From Planctomycetaceae bacterium (lineage in GTDB: Bacteria > Planctomycetota > Planctomycetia > Pirellulales > Pirellulaceae): a DNA stretch of 62,568 bases. Location of the stretch: NCBI GenBank assembly GCA_012959465.1, contig DUDC01000161.1, positions 11,964 to 74,531 of the forward strand, written 5' to 3'. Each line of letters begins with the position of its first letter. Positions within the stretch are counted from its first letter, which is position 1. The position numbers and the translations under genes were made by a program. A model generated the notes under the pieces. That model saw only the letters and a program-made list of their open reading frames with translations, was not told where the DNA came from and ran no database searches. Positions 43,146 to 53,279 of the stretch are shown piece by piece.

Positions 43146-43478
43146 CTAGTCGTCGCTTCGATTGTCTTTCTTGTCGCCACTCTCGACGCCGTCTTCTAGT
43201 ATCGCAGCCATCTGCTGCATGCACTGATCGGTTGTCCCTTTGTCTCGCCAAAGGACAACAACGTGTTTGCCTCGTTGCCATATCGTAAAGAACCGGTCCT
43301 TCTCAATTGCGTTCTTCATCGCACGCTTCGCCACGTCTATGTTGGTGAAGGCCCATCCGATGACGCCAAGATCGTTCAATTCTGAGTAACCGCCATAGTA
43401 TAAAATCAACAACCTCCCTTGACGGACATCCTCAGATAACTTTGTGTGTGACAATGAAACAAGCTCACATAAAGCCAC
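43146..43478 (-). CDS. Hypothetical protein
   Basis: A 110-residue soluble protein (ELNDLGVIGWAFTNIDVAKR, FFTIWQRGKHVVVLWRDKGT) with an acidic C-terminal tail. GTG 43478 is the only long-frame start; a TTG about 25 codons further on has GGGAGG just upstream (AAGGGAGGTTGTTG) and is an attractive alternative. Family unknown. It heads the small operon whose other members are a two-span membrane protein and a 66-residue helical protein. Confidence 0.55.
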   Translation of the reverse strand: MALCELVSLSHTKLSEDVRQGRLLILYYGGYSELNDLGVIGWAFTNIDVAKRAMKNAIEKDRFFTIWQRGKHVVVLWRDKGTTDQCMQQMAAILEDGVESGDKKDNRSDD

Positions 43479-43493
43479 GAAGTGTCGGTCTTG

Positions 43494-44891
43494 CTACGCG
43501 ACGATTTCGTGCACGACTTTCCCATGGACGTCGGTCAGTCGAAAGTCTCGACCCGCATGACGGTAGGTTAGCTGTTCGTGATCGAGGCCCATGAGATGCA
43601 AAATCGTGGCATGAAAATCGTGGATGTGAACAGCATCTTCCTCTACGTGATTGCCGATATCGTCACTCTTTCCGTAGACAACGCCGGGACGAACTCCCCC
43701 GCCCGCCAGCCAACAGGAAAACGCTGACGGGTGATGTGTGCGGCTCTTGGTTCCCTTGCCGTCCTGAGCCCATGGACTACGACCGAACTCTGTACAGAAG
43801 ACAAGAAGTACGTCGTCAAAAAGGCCGCGCTGTTTCAGGTCACGGATCAGTGCGGCAATCGGTTGGTCAACTCGCAGGGCGTACTTTGCGTGCGTTCCAA
43901 CGTCGCGATGAGCGGCATCCCAATTGTCCGCACAGGCCCCGACTGAGTCGATAATTTCCACAAACCGAACTCCGTGTTCAATCAGTCTCCGCGCCATCAG
44001 GCACTGAGCCCCATAGGAAGTTCGGTCACCTGGTTGGGTCGCAAACATCGCCAACGTCGACTTCGATTCGCGGCTCAGATCGAGCACTTGAGGAGCCAGA
44101 TCCTGCAAGCCTTTCGCGGTCTGGAATGAATCGGCCCGCCCGATCAGTTGCGGATCGTTGGAACGACCGATCAAGTGCCGCTGGTTCAACGATCGAAACA
44201 GGCCGAGTTCCAATTCTTGAAGCGCAAGTGGCGAAGCTGGATTCAGATTCTGTATAGGTTGATCACCGGGATGAATGCGGACCCCGCCGTGGACGCCGGG
44301 CAGAAAGTTCGCGTCCCAAATCTGCGGCCCGTTGTACGGTCGATGCTCGGAGATCACGACATGCGCTGGCAAGTTCTTATTGAATGTGCCCAGGCCATAG
44401 CTCAACCAGGCACCAAGACTTGGCATGGCGACGGCCGTGCTGCCTGTGTGGAGTTGCATCGTCGCCTCGCCGTGATCGCGATGATCAGCGTGCATCGACC
44501 GGATCAAGGCAACCTCGTGCATCACTTCACGGATATGAGGAAACAGATCGCTCACCTCTGTTCCGCAAAAACGATTCGGTCGAAATCGCCACAACGGCGC
44601 TTTGAGAAATCGGACCGTTTTGGGTTGGCCGGAAACGGCTGCCCGCAACTCCGTTCCGATCGTCTGGTCGTGATCGCGGATCAGCCGCGGTTTCGGATCG
44701 AATGTGTCCACATGCGAATAGCCGCCAGACATATAGAGTACGACGACGTGCTTGGCCCTAGGAATGTAGTGTGGCGGGCGGGCCGGTGATTCGTGTGCTG
44801 ACAGCGACTCGCCCATCGCGGCTGTTGCACAACCGGCAACGGCCGTGCCAATCGCCGCGCGACGTGAGAGTTGTTGAGGTTGTCTTGTCAT
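43494..44891 (-). CDS. DUF1501 family exported protein
   Basis: A 465-residue DUF1501 protein with a Tat-like start (LSRRAAIGTAVAGCATAAMG). Landmarks: VVLYMSGGYSHVDTFDPKP, CTEFGRSPWAQDGKGTKSRT (the usual GEFGRTP appears as TEFGRSP), HHPSAFSCWLAGGGVRPGVV and the tail MGLDHEQLTYRHAGRDFRLT. It follows the LamG/cytochrome/DUF1549/DUF1553 gene with a 7-base spacer, so the pair forms one operon. Biochemical role unknown. Confidence 0.9.
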   Translation of the reverse strand: MTRQPQQLSRRAAIGTAVAGCATAAMGESLSAHESPARPPHYIPRAKHVVVLYMSGGYSHVDTFDPKPRLIRDHDQTIGTELRAAVSGQPKTVRFLKAPLWRFRPNRFCGTEVSDLFPHIREVMHEVALIRSMHADHRDHGEATMQLHTGSTAVAMPSLGAWLSYGLGTFNKNLPAHVVISEHRPYNGPQIWDANFLPGVHGGVRIHPGDQPIQNLNPASPLALQELELGLFRSLNQRHLIGRSNDPQLIGRADSFQTAKGLQDLAPQVLDLSRESKSTLAMFATQPGDRTSYGAQCLMARRLIEHGVRFVEIIDSVGACADNWDAAHRDVGTHAKYALRVDQPIAALIRDLKQRGLFDDVLLVFCTEFGRSPWAQDGKGTKSRTHHPSAFSCWLAGGGVRPGVVYGKSDDIGNHVEEDAVHIHDFHATILHLMGLDHEQLTYRHAGRDFRLTDVHGKVVHEIVA

Positions 44892-44898
44892 TACGCAA

Positions 44899-47800
44899 TC
44901 ATTCGATAAAGAAGAATTCGTTGCCTGTCAAAACGACACGTGACAGTGCGGTCAGCGCCTGCAAATGCCGCTCGGCGGCTGGGACCGATTGACGAGCCTC
45001 TTCGCGATAACGCTTCATGAACTCACGAATCGACTGCTTCTCGTCCAGATCAGGATCGCGTCCAAACGCCAATTGATACAGCCTCGCCACTTGTAAATCG
45101 TCTCCCTGCACTTCCGTGATCAGCCGTTGAGCAAGAGCCTCCGCCTGTTCTCTTACAAAAGGCGAGTTCATTAGATAGAGCGCCTGCGACGGGACGTTGG
45201 AACTACTGCGGAGCGACGTGCTGGAGTTTCGGTCAGGGCCATCGAACAAACCGAGGAACGAATTTCGAAACAACCGTTGCGTCATGACGTAGACACTGCG
45301 TCGGTTCGTGGGAAACTCCTCATGAAACGGCCGATTCAGGCTAAATCGGGCCGCATGCCACGGCTTAAATGGATGGGACCCGCCCTGACTGCGGTCGAGC
45401 AGACCGGCGACGGCCAGCACGGAATCGCGAATCACTTCCGCTTCCAATCTGCGGCGAGAGAATCGCCACAAATAAATGTTCTCCGGGTCCGTAAATTCAG
45501 GGTGGTGGTTTTTGGTCTGAAGCTGATGTGAGACAACTTCTCTGCCCGGCAACCCGATATCTGAACGCAAACGATATGTCTGGCTGAGCATGATCTGTCT
45601 GTGCAGTTTTTTTAGCGACCAACCGTCGTTGACAAACTTGTAGGCGAGCCAATCCAGCAGTTGGGGATGAGACGGTTCGGATCCTTGTCGGCCAAAGTTG
45701 TCCGAAGTCGCCACTAATCCGCGACCAAAGTGCTGTTGCCAAATGCGGTTCACGATTACGCGAGCTGTTAACGGATGCTGCGACCGTGTAAGCCAGCGAG
45801 CCAATTCGAGTCGGCCAGAACCCGAGGGAATGGCCGGCGGTTCCGGGCCATCAATGATCTGCAAGAAACGACGAGGCATCTGCTCGCCAAGACGTTTTGG
45901 ATCCCCACGACGGTGCCGTTTGGCGTCGTGCGGCGGTCCTTCGGAAACCGCAAAAACGAACTCGACGTCCGGATGTTCGGCCAGCCGTTTCTTCTCTTTC
46001 TTGATCCAGTCCAGATCGTGGAGCATCAATTCGCTGAACTTTCCTTGATAGCGGGCAAGCAGCAACTTACGTTTTGCTTCCAACGCATCAGTTAGCTGGC
46101 CCGCCGCTTTCGCTTGCTCAATCTCCTTCGTCGCGTTCTTGAATTCGTCCAGCGTCGGCTTGAGCCATGGACGATGGTGATTGTTGATTTGGTACTCGTA
46201 ACGCGAAATCAATGCCCAATACTCGTCGGCTCTGCGAAGTGACCGTTCGTCCGGAATGGCCGGAGCCAGCGCCGAGGGCGATTTCTCGTTCGACGCGCCC
46301 ATCCACGGATAAATGGTGCTCTCGAAGATGCCGTAGAGCCCGTAGTAATCGCTGCTCAGAATCGGATCGAACTTGTGATCATGACAGCGGGCACAGCGGA
46401 ACGTCAGTCCGAGTACACCTCGGCCGAGCGTGTCGATTGTGTCTTCGATTGTCAGGTGCATGTCATCGTTTTTTGTATTTCCGAATCTTCGCGAGATGGC
46501 GATGAATCCGGTCGCCACCACTAGCCCGCGGGCTACCTCAGCATTCTCCTCGTCACGGGCGAGTAGGTCGCCTGCGATTTGAGCCCGCAGAAACTCGTCA
46601 AATGGCATGTCGGCGTTTAGTGAGTCGATGACCCAATTGCGGTATCGATACGCCATAGGAATTGGAAAGTCTCCCACGTCACCCTGGGTGTCCGCGTACC
46701 GGGCGACGTCGAGCCAATATCGTCCTTGCCGCTCGCCATAGTGCTGGGAAGCGAGTAACCGATTGATGACGCGTTCGAACGCCACATCGTCGTCACGCGA
46801 GTCGTTCAAGAAAACGGAAACTTCCTTGGGAGTTGGCGGAAGTCCAATCAAATCCAGCGTCGCTCGCCGAATCAATGTACGTCGGTCCGCTGGTTCCACC
46901 GCGGTCAGCTCGAGCTGTTGACGCTCTGCTTCCACAAATCGATCGATTCCAGATTGGGCCCAGCGGAGATTGGCCACTCGCGGCGGTGGATCATGACTCG
47001 GCGTCTGAAAGGCCCAATGGGTTGAACGCAGGGTGCGGCGTGCCGATTGAGGCGTTCTCGTATCGTTGCCGCTTGGATTCTCCGTTGTGAATTCTGTGCC
47101 TCCCCAAACAGCGCCCTCGTCTATCCAGCGTGCCAGATCCGCTATCTCGGTCTTCGAAAGCGCGTTGTCATTGTCTGGCGGCATTTGCAGCTCTTTGTGG
47201 ATCCGCTTGACGGCGTGCATCAATAGACTGTCCACGGCGCGTTCGGGAACAATGGCCGGCCCATATTCGCCACCGGTAAGCAGTGCTTGCCGCGAACCAA
47301 TGGCCAAGACAGAATCCGATTCCGGCTCGCCGGAATGACAGTCGGCACATTTTTCGATGAACAGAGGACGTACCTTTAGCTCAAAAAACTCCCGCCGCGC
47401 CGCCAGCGTCGAAGGCGGTTGATGTTGCAACATCAACTCCCGACGTCCAGATTCAAAATGGCGAGAAACGGTAGCCGCATCAATGGCGCGGTCGTAGACG
47501 GCCAACTCGTCGATCCCGCCACGCCAAGTGGCATTCGACGAGTGGTTGTTCCCGATAATTAGCGGACCGTCGTTGTCGATCGCAACCTCGGAGTCGATGA
47601 CCGAGTGGGCAACTTGTTTTCCATCCAGAAATGCGAGTAGGCGTCCCTTGCCATCTTTCGCCTCGGCTCGATCGACGCTAATAACCAAATGATGCCACTG
47701 GCCATCACCTGCCCTTTTCTCCCCAGCGGGATTCGCAATGGTGAGACCGAGCTGCCGACCCGATCGTCCACGAATTCGGAAGTGGTATCGGCCGTCTTGG

Positions 47801-48249
47801 CGCGCGCGGTACAACCATAGCGAGTTGCCAGTAAACGACTTCTCGTCGGCCTTGTAAAAAATGCTGTAGTTTCTCTTGCCGTCGGGTGCAGTGGCCTCGT
47901 CGAGCAGCCAGAGCTCTACGCTGAACGAACCGTTCAGAATTTTCTCGATTGTCCGGTCTCGCTGTTCATCGAATCGCATTTCCACGCGGCCGGCTCGATG
48001 TTGATGGTCAAACATCGCAGCAAGTCCACTCACGCCTGGCCGATTGATTGCCGACGCGAAGTATCGCCCCTCTGTCGTACCTGGTGGAAAGCCCGGAGCA
48101 TGGTTGCGAACCAACTGATTTGCCAATCCATCAAAACACCAATAGGCTGCCGGGCGATCCGTCAGAACATGCTGGCGATAATCGGCGTGTAGACTTCCAA
48201 CTCCGCTCGACAGCAGTACGCACGCCAATGGTATCGTGGCAATCTTCAT
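44899..48249 (-). CDS. LamG-cytochrome c-DUF1549-DUF1553 exported protein
   Basis: A 1116-residue protein, the full version of the planctomycete cytochrome-type family. Signal: [20 protein letters not shown]. Domains: a concanavalin/LamG domain about 30-265 ([33 protein letters not shown]), the planctomycete cytochrome domain PSCyt1 about 290-375 with heme motif C-A-D-C-H near residue 301, DUF1549 about 430-640 ([34 protein letters not shown]) and DUF1553 about 790-1080 ([39 protein letters not shown]). It is probably a periplasmic electron-transfer or carbohydrate-associated protein; no substrate is known. It is coupled to the DUF1501 gene 7 bases downstream. Confidence 0.9.
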   Translation of the reverse strand: MKIATIPLACVLLSSGVGSLHADYRQHVLTDRPAAYWCFDGLANQLVRNHAPGFPPGTTEGRYFASAINRPGVSGLAAMFDHQHRAGRVEMRFDEQRDRTIEKILNGSFSVELWLLDEATAPDGKRNYSIFYKADEKSFTGNSLWLYRARQDGRYHFRIRGRSGRQLGLTIANPAGEKRAGDGQWHHLVISVDRAEAKDGKGRLLAFLDGKQVAHSVIDSEVAIDNDGPLIIGNNHSSNATWRGGIDELAVYDRAIDAATVSRHFESGRRELMLQHQPPSTLAARREFFELKVRPLFIEKCADCHSGEPESDSVLAIGSRQALLTGGEYGPAIVPERAVDSLLMHAVKRIHKELQMPPDNDNALSKTEIADLARWIDEGAVWGGTEFTTENPSGNDTRTPQSARRTLRSTHWAFQTPSHDPPPRVANLRWAQSGIDRFVEAERQQLELTAVEPADRRTLIRRATLDLIGLPPTPKEVSVFLNDSRDDDVAFERVINRLLASQHYGERQGRYWLDVARYADTQGDVGDFPIPMAYRYRNWVIDSLNADMPFDEFLRAQIAGDLLARDEENAEVARGLVVATGFIAISRRFGNTKNDDMHLTIEDTIDTLGRGVLGLTFRCARCHDHKFDPILSSDYYGLYGIFESTIYPWMGASNEKSPSALAPAIPDERSLRRADEYWALISRYEYQINNHHRPWLKPTLDEFKNATKEIEQAKAAGQLTDALEAKRKLLLARYQGKFSELMLHDLDWIKKEKKRLAEHPDVEFVFAVSEGPPHDAKRHRRGDPKRLGEQMPRRFLQIIDGPEPPAIPSGSGRLELARWLTRSQHPLTARVIVNRIWQQHFGRGLVATSDNFGRQGSEPSHPQLLDWLAYKFVNDGWSLKKLHRQIMLSQTYRLRSDIGLPGREVVSHQLQTKNHHPEFTDPENIYLWRFSRRRLEAEVIRDSVLAVAGLLDRSQGGSHPFKPWHAARFSLNRPFHEEFPTNRRSVYVMTQRLFRNSFLGLFDGPDRNSSTSLRSSSNVPSQALYLMNSPFVREQAEALAQRLITEVQGDDLQVARLYQLAFGRDPDLDEKQSIREFMKRYREEARQSVPAAERHLQALTALSRVVLTGNEFFFIE

Positions 48250-48367
48250 GATTCGATTGTACTACGTAGCGTAATTGGCGGCATCCCTCGCCGAGCTGGT
48301 AGAGATCGTTAGCTTACGGGATAGGGGTCACGGGACACCCGACGCTAGCGCGTTCCGCTCATATTCG

Positions 48368-50293
48368 CTATATGATCTCAACTGGCTCAATTTCGTCGGC
48401 CGTTTCGAAGCCGAACACGCGTGAATAAAAATAGAGCTCCGCATCTAAAGCGCGCTTGATGTTCTGGGACTGTCGAAATCCGTGCTGTTCGCCGGCGAAC
48501 AACAGATAGGCGACGGGGAGTCCCTTGTTTCGTAGGGCTTCGACCATCAGTTCGGCCTGGTTGGGCGGCACGATCTTGTCCTCGTCGCCCTGAAAGAAAA
48601 TCACCGGACACGACAGCTGATCGACGAAATTGATAGCAGAACGTTGTGCGTACAAGTCGCGACACTGTGGATAGGGACCGATCAGCGAATCGAGATAGCG
48701 ACTCTCAAACTTGTGCGTGTCTCCGACAAACACCGTCAAATCGCTGATACCGTATAGGCTGGCGCCTGCGTGAAATACGTCGCGGAACGTAAGTGCGTTG
48801 AGCGTAGTGTAGCCGCCGGCGCTGCCGCCATCGATTGCCAGTCGATTCTCATCCGCTAACCGTTGCCGGGCGAGATATAAAGCGCTGTTTACACAATCAT
48901 CGACGTCCACTACTCCCCATTCTCCTCGCAATCGATCACGGTAGGCGCGACCGTAACCGGTGCTGCCACCGTAATTGACGTCCATTACGGCAAAACCGCG
49001 ACTCGTCCAATACTGAATCGTGAGATTAAAATCGCTCGATGTCGCACTCGTGGGTCCACCGTGGCTCTTCACGAGTAACGGGGGAAGTTCGTTTTCCGGT
49101 GCCTCGAAGTCACCATTTTTCGGAGCATAGTAATAACCATGCGAGGTAAGGCCGTGTTCCGTCGGGAATGTCATCGCTTGTGGGACGGACAGATAACCCT
49201 CCTCGATATCAACGGAACTCGAGTGTCGAAGGACGTCGATGTCATTTGTGTTCAAGTCAATCCTGGCAACGACAGTCGGCCGTGTGAGAGAGCCGGCTAC
49301 GAACACGGCAAAGTCTGATCCCACTTGTAGATTGCGGAAACTGCAAAATGGAGTCGTCAGCGGCTTCAACTCGAGAGTGCGCGTATCGAGACTCGCCAAA
49401 TATTGGATTCCATTTTCGGCATAGGTGCAAATGAGGGAGTCCGTGGATTGAAAACCGTAAGACGACATCCCGAACACCCACATCGGATAGCCGAACTCGG
49501 CATCCTTCGAACAGAGAGATTCGGCCCGCTGGTCGACCCAGCGATAGAGATTCCACCAACCGCTACGGTCGCTCAAGAAATACAACACACCGTCGGGCGA
49601 CCACTCGGGCTGAAGCACGGATTCCGTCAGGCCACCGGCAATTCGTATCGTCTCGCCCAGCGACCCGTCCGCCGCTCTGTCGGCCACGCACAACTCCGTG
49701 CCATCCCACGGCATGTTGGGATGGTCCCACTCGACCCACGCCAGTTTGGTACCGTCGGGACTGAGCCGCGGCGACGCGTAAAAATCACGACCCGAGACAA
49801 TCACCTCACCGCCGTCGATGCCATCCAGACGCTTGCTAACCAGACAGTTGACTGCCTCCGCATCCGGCACCGTATGATCCTCTCGCACGCAAATCAGCCG
49901 ATCGTGCTGTCTGTCGAAGACACCATCTGCGTAGCGTGTGTCGGTTTCTGGTGTGATCGGAGTTGGCGTTCCATCCGACGACTGTCGATACAGCCGCTGG
50001 TCACTAAAGTTCGAGAAACAGACAGCACCGTCGCCAGCAACAAAGGCACCGCCTCCATACTCGTGGACTCGAGTCCGAACGTTGAACGACTCCGGCGTTA
50101 CATCCGCACAATTGCCGTTGAAACTACATCGCACGAGCACATATCGCCCGGCCTCCGTGGGCCGCATTTCGACCCAATAGATCTCTTCACCATCAATCGC
50201 CAATTCGACCAGCTTGACGTTGTCCGAGACGATTAAATCAGATGTGACCGGAGACGCCCACGATCCGTACGGCGATACATTTCCCTGAGGCAT
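48368..50293 (-). CDS. S9-family prolyl oligopeptidase-like peptidase
   Basis: A 641-residue serine peptidase of the S9 group (prolyl oligopeptidase/acylaminoacyl peptidase-like). An N-terminal beta-propeller (WSPDGVLYFLSDRSGWWNLY, SPDGTKLAWVEWD) precedes the alpha/beta-hydrolase domain. The catalytic Ser is in IDGGSAGGYTTLNA (about residue 490), the Asp in FQGDEDKIVPPNQAELM and the His in FAGEQHGFRQSQNIKRALDA. No signal peptide is visible, so it is probably cytoplasmic, cutting small peptides. ATG 50293 is supported by GGGAG six bases upstream; the open frame continues to 50377 but is not needed. Confidence 0.88.
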   Translation of the reverse strand: MPQGNVSPYGSWASPVTSDLIVSDNVKLVELAIDGEEIYWVEMRPTEAGRYVLVRCSFNGNCADVTPESFNVRTRVHEYGGGAFVAGDGAVCFSNFSDQRLYRQSSDGTPTPITPETDTRYADGVFDRQHDRLICVREDHTVPDAEAVNCLVSKRLDGIDGGEVIVSGRDFYASPRLSPDGTKLAWVEWDHPNMPWDGTELCVADRAADGSLGETIRIAGGLTESVLQPEWSPDGVLYFLSDRSGWWNLYRWVDQRAESLCSKDAEFGYPMWVFGMSSYGFQSTDSLICTYAENGIQYLASLDTRTLELKPLTTPFCSFRNLQVGSDFAVFVAGSLTRPTVVARIDLNTNDIDVLRHSSSVDIEEGYLSVPQAMTFPTEHGLTSHGYYYAPKNGDFEAPENELPPLLVKSHGGPTSATSSDFNLTIQYWTSRGFAVMDVNYGGSTGYGRAYRDRLRGEWGVVDVDDCVNSALYLARQRLADENRLAIDGGSAGGYTTLNALTFRDVFHAGASLYGISDLTVFVGDTHKFESRYLDSLIGPYPQCRDLYAQRSAINFVDQLSCPVIFFQGDEDKIVPPNQAELMVEALRNKGLPVAYLLFAGEQHGFRQSQNIKRALDAELYFYSRVFGFETADEIEPVEII

Positions 50294-50463
50294 GGCGTGC
50301 TCCCAAACGAGTCTTGAACGATTTATCAATAGTGTCCTGGAAATCGTTGCGTGTTCCAATGACAAATCAGCCGGCACGCATTAGCGTCCGGTTCTTGCCA
50401 CAACAAAACGGGGCACGTAAGGCAAGAGCCGGTGCCACACATTTCCCACAACACGAAGGCGAA

Positions 50464-51750
50464 TCACACCAATTCTGTGATTGGTGTTCCCTCTTCCACC
50501 AGATAGGTCGGACGTCCCTGGTTGCTCATGATTTGGATTCGATGGTCGATGCCAAACATGTGCAGTATGGTGGCCATCAAATCTTGGGGAGTAATCGTGG
50601 TCGATTTCGGGTACTCGATCTTGGGCGACGATTCGCCGATGACTTGCCCCATGCTCAACCCGCCACCGGCCAGAGCCAAGGTGCACAAACGACCCCAATG
50701 ATCACGTCCAGCGCGTTTGTTGATGCGCGGAGTCCGGCCAAATTCTCCAGTGATCACGACCAATGTGTCGTCCAACATCCCGCGTTGGTCCAAGTCGGTG
50801 ATCAACGCCGACACACCTTGGTCCATTTGCTGGGATCGTCCTTTCAGTCCCTTGACGATACCGCCATGCATGTCCCATCCACCGTAGTTCAACGTGATGA
50901 AACTGCAGCCTGCTTCCGCCAGTCGGCGCGCCTTCAATAGATTTTCGCCCAGACCTTTGCCATACAACTTGCGAGTCTTGGCATCTTCCTTCTTGATATC
51001 AAACGCGTCTTGCGATCCTCCTAAGACCAACTCGAATGCCTGTTGTTCAAAGCCATCCAAGCCCTCCATCATCCCCGTTCGGTCCACTTCACGATTGATC
51101 CGATCGAGGCTGTTGAGCAGATTACGTCGTCCTTGGAAGCGATCCGCCTGAACGCTAATGTTCATGTTCTTGCGAGCTTGGCCACTAGGATCGAACGGAC
51201 TGTATCGAGTGCCCAACCAACCGGGGCCCTCGGAGCGAATGCGGCCCATGCGGACGTACGTCGGCATGCCAGTCGCGTCGTTTGTGGTACCGAGAACATT
51301 CGAGACGATCGATCCTGTCGATGGTCGCATGTTCGTGCGATCGTTGTAGCCGGTCATGAGCCATTGAGTTCCGGTGCCGTGACTGCTGCTGCCGTGGGCA
51401 AACGAACGCACGATGGCCATCTTGTCGGCAACGGAGCCGATCTTTGGGAACGTTCCCCCAACGGTGACACCGGGAATCGGGGTCGGCGCTTCGCCGGTAA
51501 TACTCCGGAATTCGACGGCCGCCGTCATCTTGGGATCAAACGTCTCGACGTGCGTCGCACCGCCAGACAACCAAAGCCAAATGACCGTCTTGTTCTTGAC
51601 GTCGGACCCCTGCTCGCGAGCCAGCGCCTTCGTTCGCAGCAAGTCCCCAAGTGTAAATCCGGCTGCACCCAATCCTCCAACACGAAGGAAATCACGGCGA
51701 GTCGAACCGGTACAGTCTCGACTGCTGTTTTTGCCAACAAATGTCAACAA
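50464..51750 (-). CDS. DUF1501 family exported protein (lone gene)
   Basis: A 428-residue DUF1501 protein starting (M)LTFVGKNSSRDCTGS and then TRRDFLRVGGLGAAGFTLGD, a Tat-type signal. The start codon is TTG 51750 (or the next TTG, 51747); GGGACGGAG lies upstream and the M-L-T-x opening is typical of this subgroup. Landmarks: VIWLWLSGGATHVETFDPKM, GGWDMHGGIVKG, ITGEFGRTPRIN and RAGRDHWGRLCTLALAGGGL. Its normal DUF1549 partner is not adjacent. Function unknown. Confidence 0.87.
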   Translation of the reverse strand: MLTFVGKNSSRDCTGSTRRDFLRVGGLGAAGFTLGDLLRTKALAREQGSDVKNKTVIWLWLSGGATHVETFDPKMTAAVEFRSITGEAPTPIPGVTVGGTFPKIGSVADKMAIVRSFAHGSSSHGTGTQWLMTGYNDRTNMRPSTGSIVSNVLGTTNDATGMPTYVRMGRIRSEGPGWLGTRYSPFDPSGQARKNMNISVQADRFQGRRNLLNSLDRINREVDRTGMMEGLDGFEQQAFELVLGGSQDAFDIKKEDAKTRKLYGKGLGENLLKARRLAEAGCSFITLNYGGWDMHGGIVKGLKGRSQQMDQGVSALITDLDQRGMLDDTLVVITGEFGRTPRINKRAGRDHWGRLCTLALAGGGLSMGQVIGESSPKIEYPKSTTITPQDLMATILHMFGIDHRIQIMSNQGRPTYLVEEGTPITELV

Positions 51751-52074
51751 GGCTCCGTCCCTTTATGGTGGTGAGTGCTGTCGGTTTCTCTTCAATGAAT
51801 ATATCGGCAATCGCTGATGTGTTCAGCTTAACAAATTCAAGAAACGGACTCAATCGAGATGCAACGAATGACAGCTAAAGAGTTTGCGCAATTACTTGCA
51901 TTGTGATTTTTCCGTGCTGTTCAAACCAAGACGGCACCTGCGCCGCCTTCGCGATAAGACGACTGGGTCGAGAGGCAATCGAATGTGAGGCACTGGGGAT
52001 TACCGCTGTTCCCTCGCTAACGCTTCGGGTTACGTCGCGGCTCGATCAGCGGATCCGCTGGCTACTCTGAGATT
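51751..52074. other. Intergenic region with one repeat copy
   Basis: About 320 bases between the DUF1501 start (51750) and the DapA-like stop (52075). The only clear item is the repeat CCCTCGCTAACGCTTCGGG at 52011-52034, related to those at 42340 and 59689. I see no gene. Confidence 0.5.
52011..52034 (-). repeat. 'NPTRKRG'-type intergenic repeat, second copy
   Basis: CCCTCGCTAACGCTTCGGG followed by TTACG, differing from the 42340 copy in the two central positions (CTAACGCTTCG versus CTTACGCGTCG). Confidence 0.65.
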
Positions 52075-52971
52075 CTAGCCGATCAGTTCCGCCTGCTTCA
52101 TCGCCTCGCGGATCTGCGCTAGCCCGCTCGCATCACACGGCATCGAGGGCGATCGTGGCGCTCCGGCATCGAATCCCAATAGGTTGAGGGCTGCTTTTAA
52201 TCCTGCAGCGCCGCGGGAAAGAACCTGCCAGTCCATTTCCAAAATACGGGTCTGAATTGCTTGCGCCTTGCCCAACTCTCCCTGCGACACGAGGTTGATT
52301 ATGTCATGACAAGCTTGAGGCGCGACGTTGGCGAGCATCATGCACCCACCGTCGGCGCCAGCGACTGCTCCGGGAAGTAGCAGGCTTCCATTACTGACCC
52401 AGAACTTCTTGTTCTTGGGTATCAGGGTACGCAGCCGCGACTCGAATCGTAGGTTGTCCGACATGATGTAACCGAACACGTTGTCCATCGCCACAATCTC
52501 GCCAATCAGTTCCGCCGGTGCACCGATCGCCACCGGCGCGTTCAAGAACTGTCCAGGTGCCATTTGATGAATCAAAACGACAGGTAACGATGCCCGAGGG
52601 ACCAATTCAAAAAAGTACTCACGAACGTTCGCGGCGACGCGAGGAATTCGAACGCGAATCAACTCGGCCCCTGCATCCGCAACTGCGTCAGCGAAGCGGA
52701 GTGCGTCGGTGACTGACGGGCTGTCGATACCGCCGATAATAAACTTGCGTCCGCCGAGAGCGCGATGGACCGTTCGTATGATCTCTAGGCGTTCCTGTTC
52801 CGAAAGAAACGATTCCTCGCCGTTCTCCGAGTTCAACACAAATCCCGATAATGAAGAATCAAGCCATCGCTGAACATTTTTTTCAATCGCGCCATAATCG
52901 ACAGAATCGTCGTCTCGAAACGGTGTCGGACTCGGCGCGACGAGGAGAGGGTCCTGGGACGGTACTGGCAT
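52075..52971 (-). CDS. DapA-superfamily protein lacking the Schiff-base lysine
   Basis: A 298-residue TIM-barrel protein of the dihydrodipicolinate synthase superfamily: LLVAPSPTPFRDDDSVDYGA, then SGFVLNSENGEESFLSEQE in the position of the G-T-T-G-E loop, RKFIIGGIDSPSVTDALRFA, and a C-terminal LKAALNLLGFDAGAPRSP. At the catalytic site the DapA text L-Y-N-V-P becomes LIHQMAP and G-I-K-E becomes GYIMSD, so by my hand alignment the Tyr is His and the essential Lys is Ile. It may bind a keto acid without aldol chemistry or act by another mechanism. ATG 52971 fits the family start; the open frame to 53190 is not credible. Compare the intact site in the 30601 gene. Confidence 0.75.
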   Translation of the reverse strand: MPVPSQDPLLVAPSPTPFRDDDSVDYGAIEKNVQRWLDSSLSGFVLNSENGEESFLSEQERLEIIRTVHRALGGRKFIIGGIDSPSVTDALRFADAVADAGAELIRVRIPRVAANVREYFFELVPRASLPVVLIHQMAPGQFLNAPVAIGAPAELIGEIVAMDNVFGYIMSDNLRFESRLRTLIPKNKKFWVSNGSLLLPGAVAGADGGCMMLANVAPQACHDIINLVSQGELGKAQAIQTRILEMDWQVLSRGAAGLKAALNLLGFDAGAPRSPSMPCDASGLAQIREAMKQAELIG

Positions 52972-53279
52972 TTTGTGTCCAAAAGATTCGAGAATAAATC
53001 CGCACCACGGATCGCGGAATTCGCCTAGATTGTACTCGGATCGATATCCACAGCCACCGCCCAAAAAAGCAGGGTACCGAATCCGACCACAACCATCGTC
53101 GCGACGTAAGTTCGTACCGCACAACGGCCTTGGTCGAGTGGCATCAGGGCTTACGCAGGCGGAATAACCTTTCGACTTCTCGCATGACAAGCGATTGCGT
53201 CAACTACTTTTGTATTACTTTAATCAGGTTCAAGGTACAATTGAGTTGCTGGTCCTATTTCTCCGCAGAGGAGTGAGCC

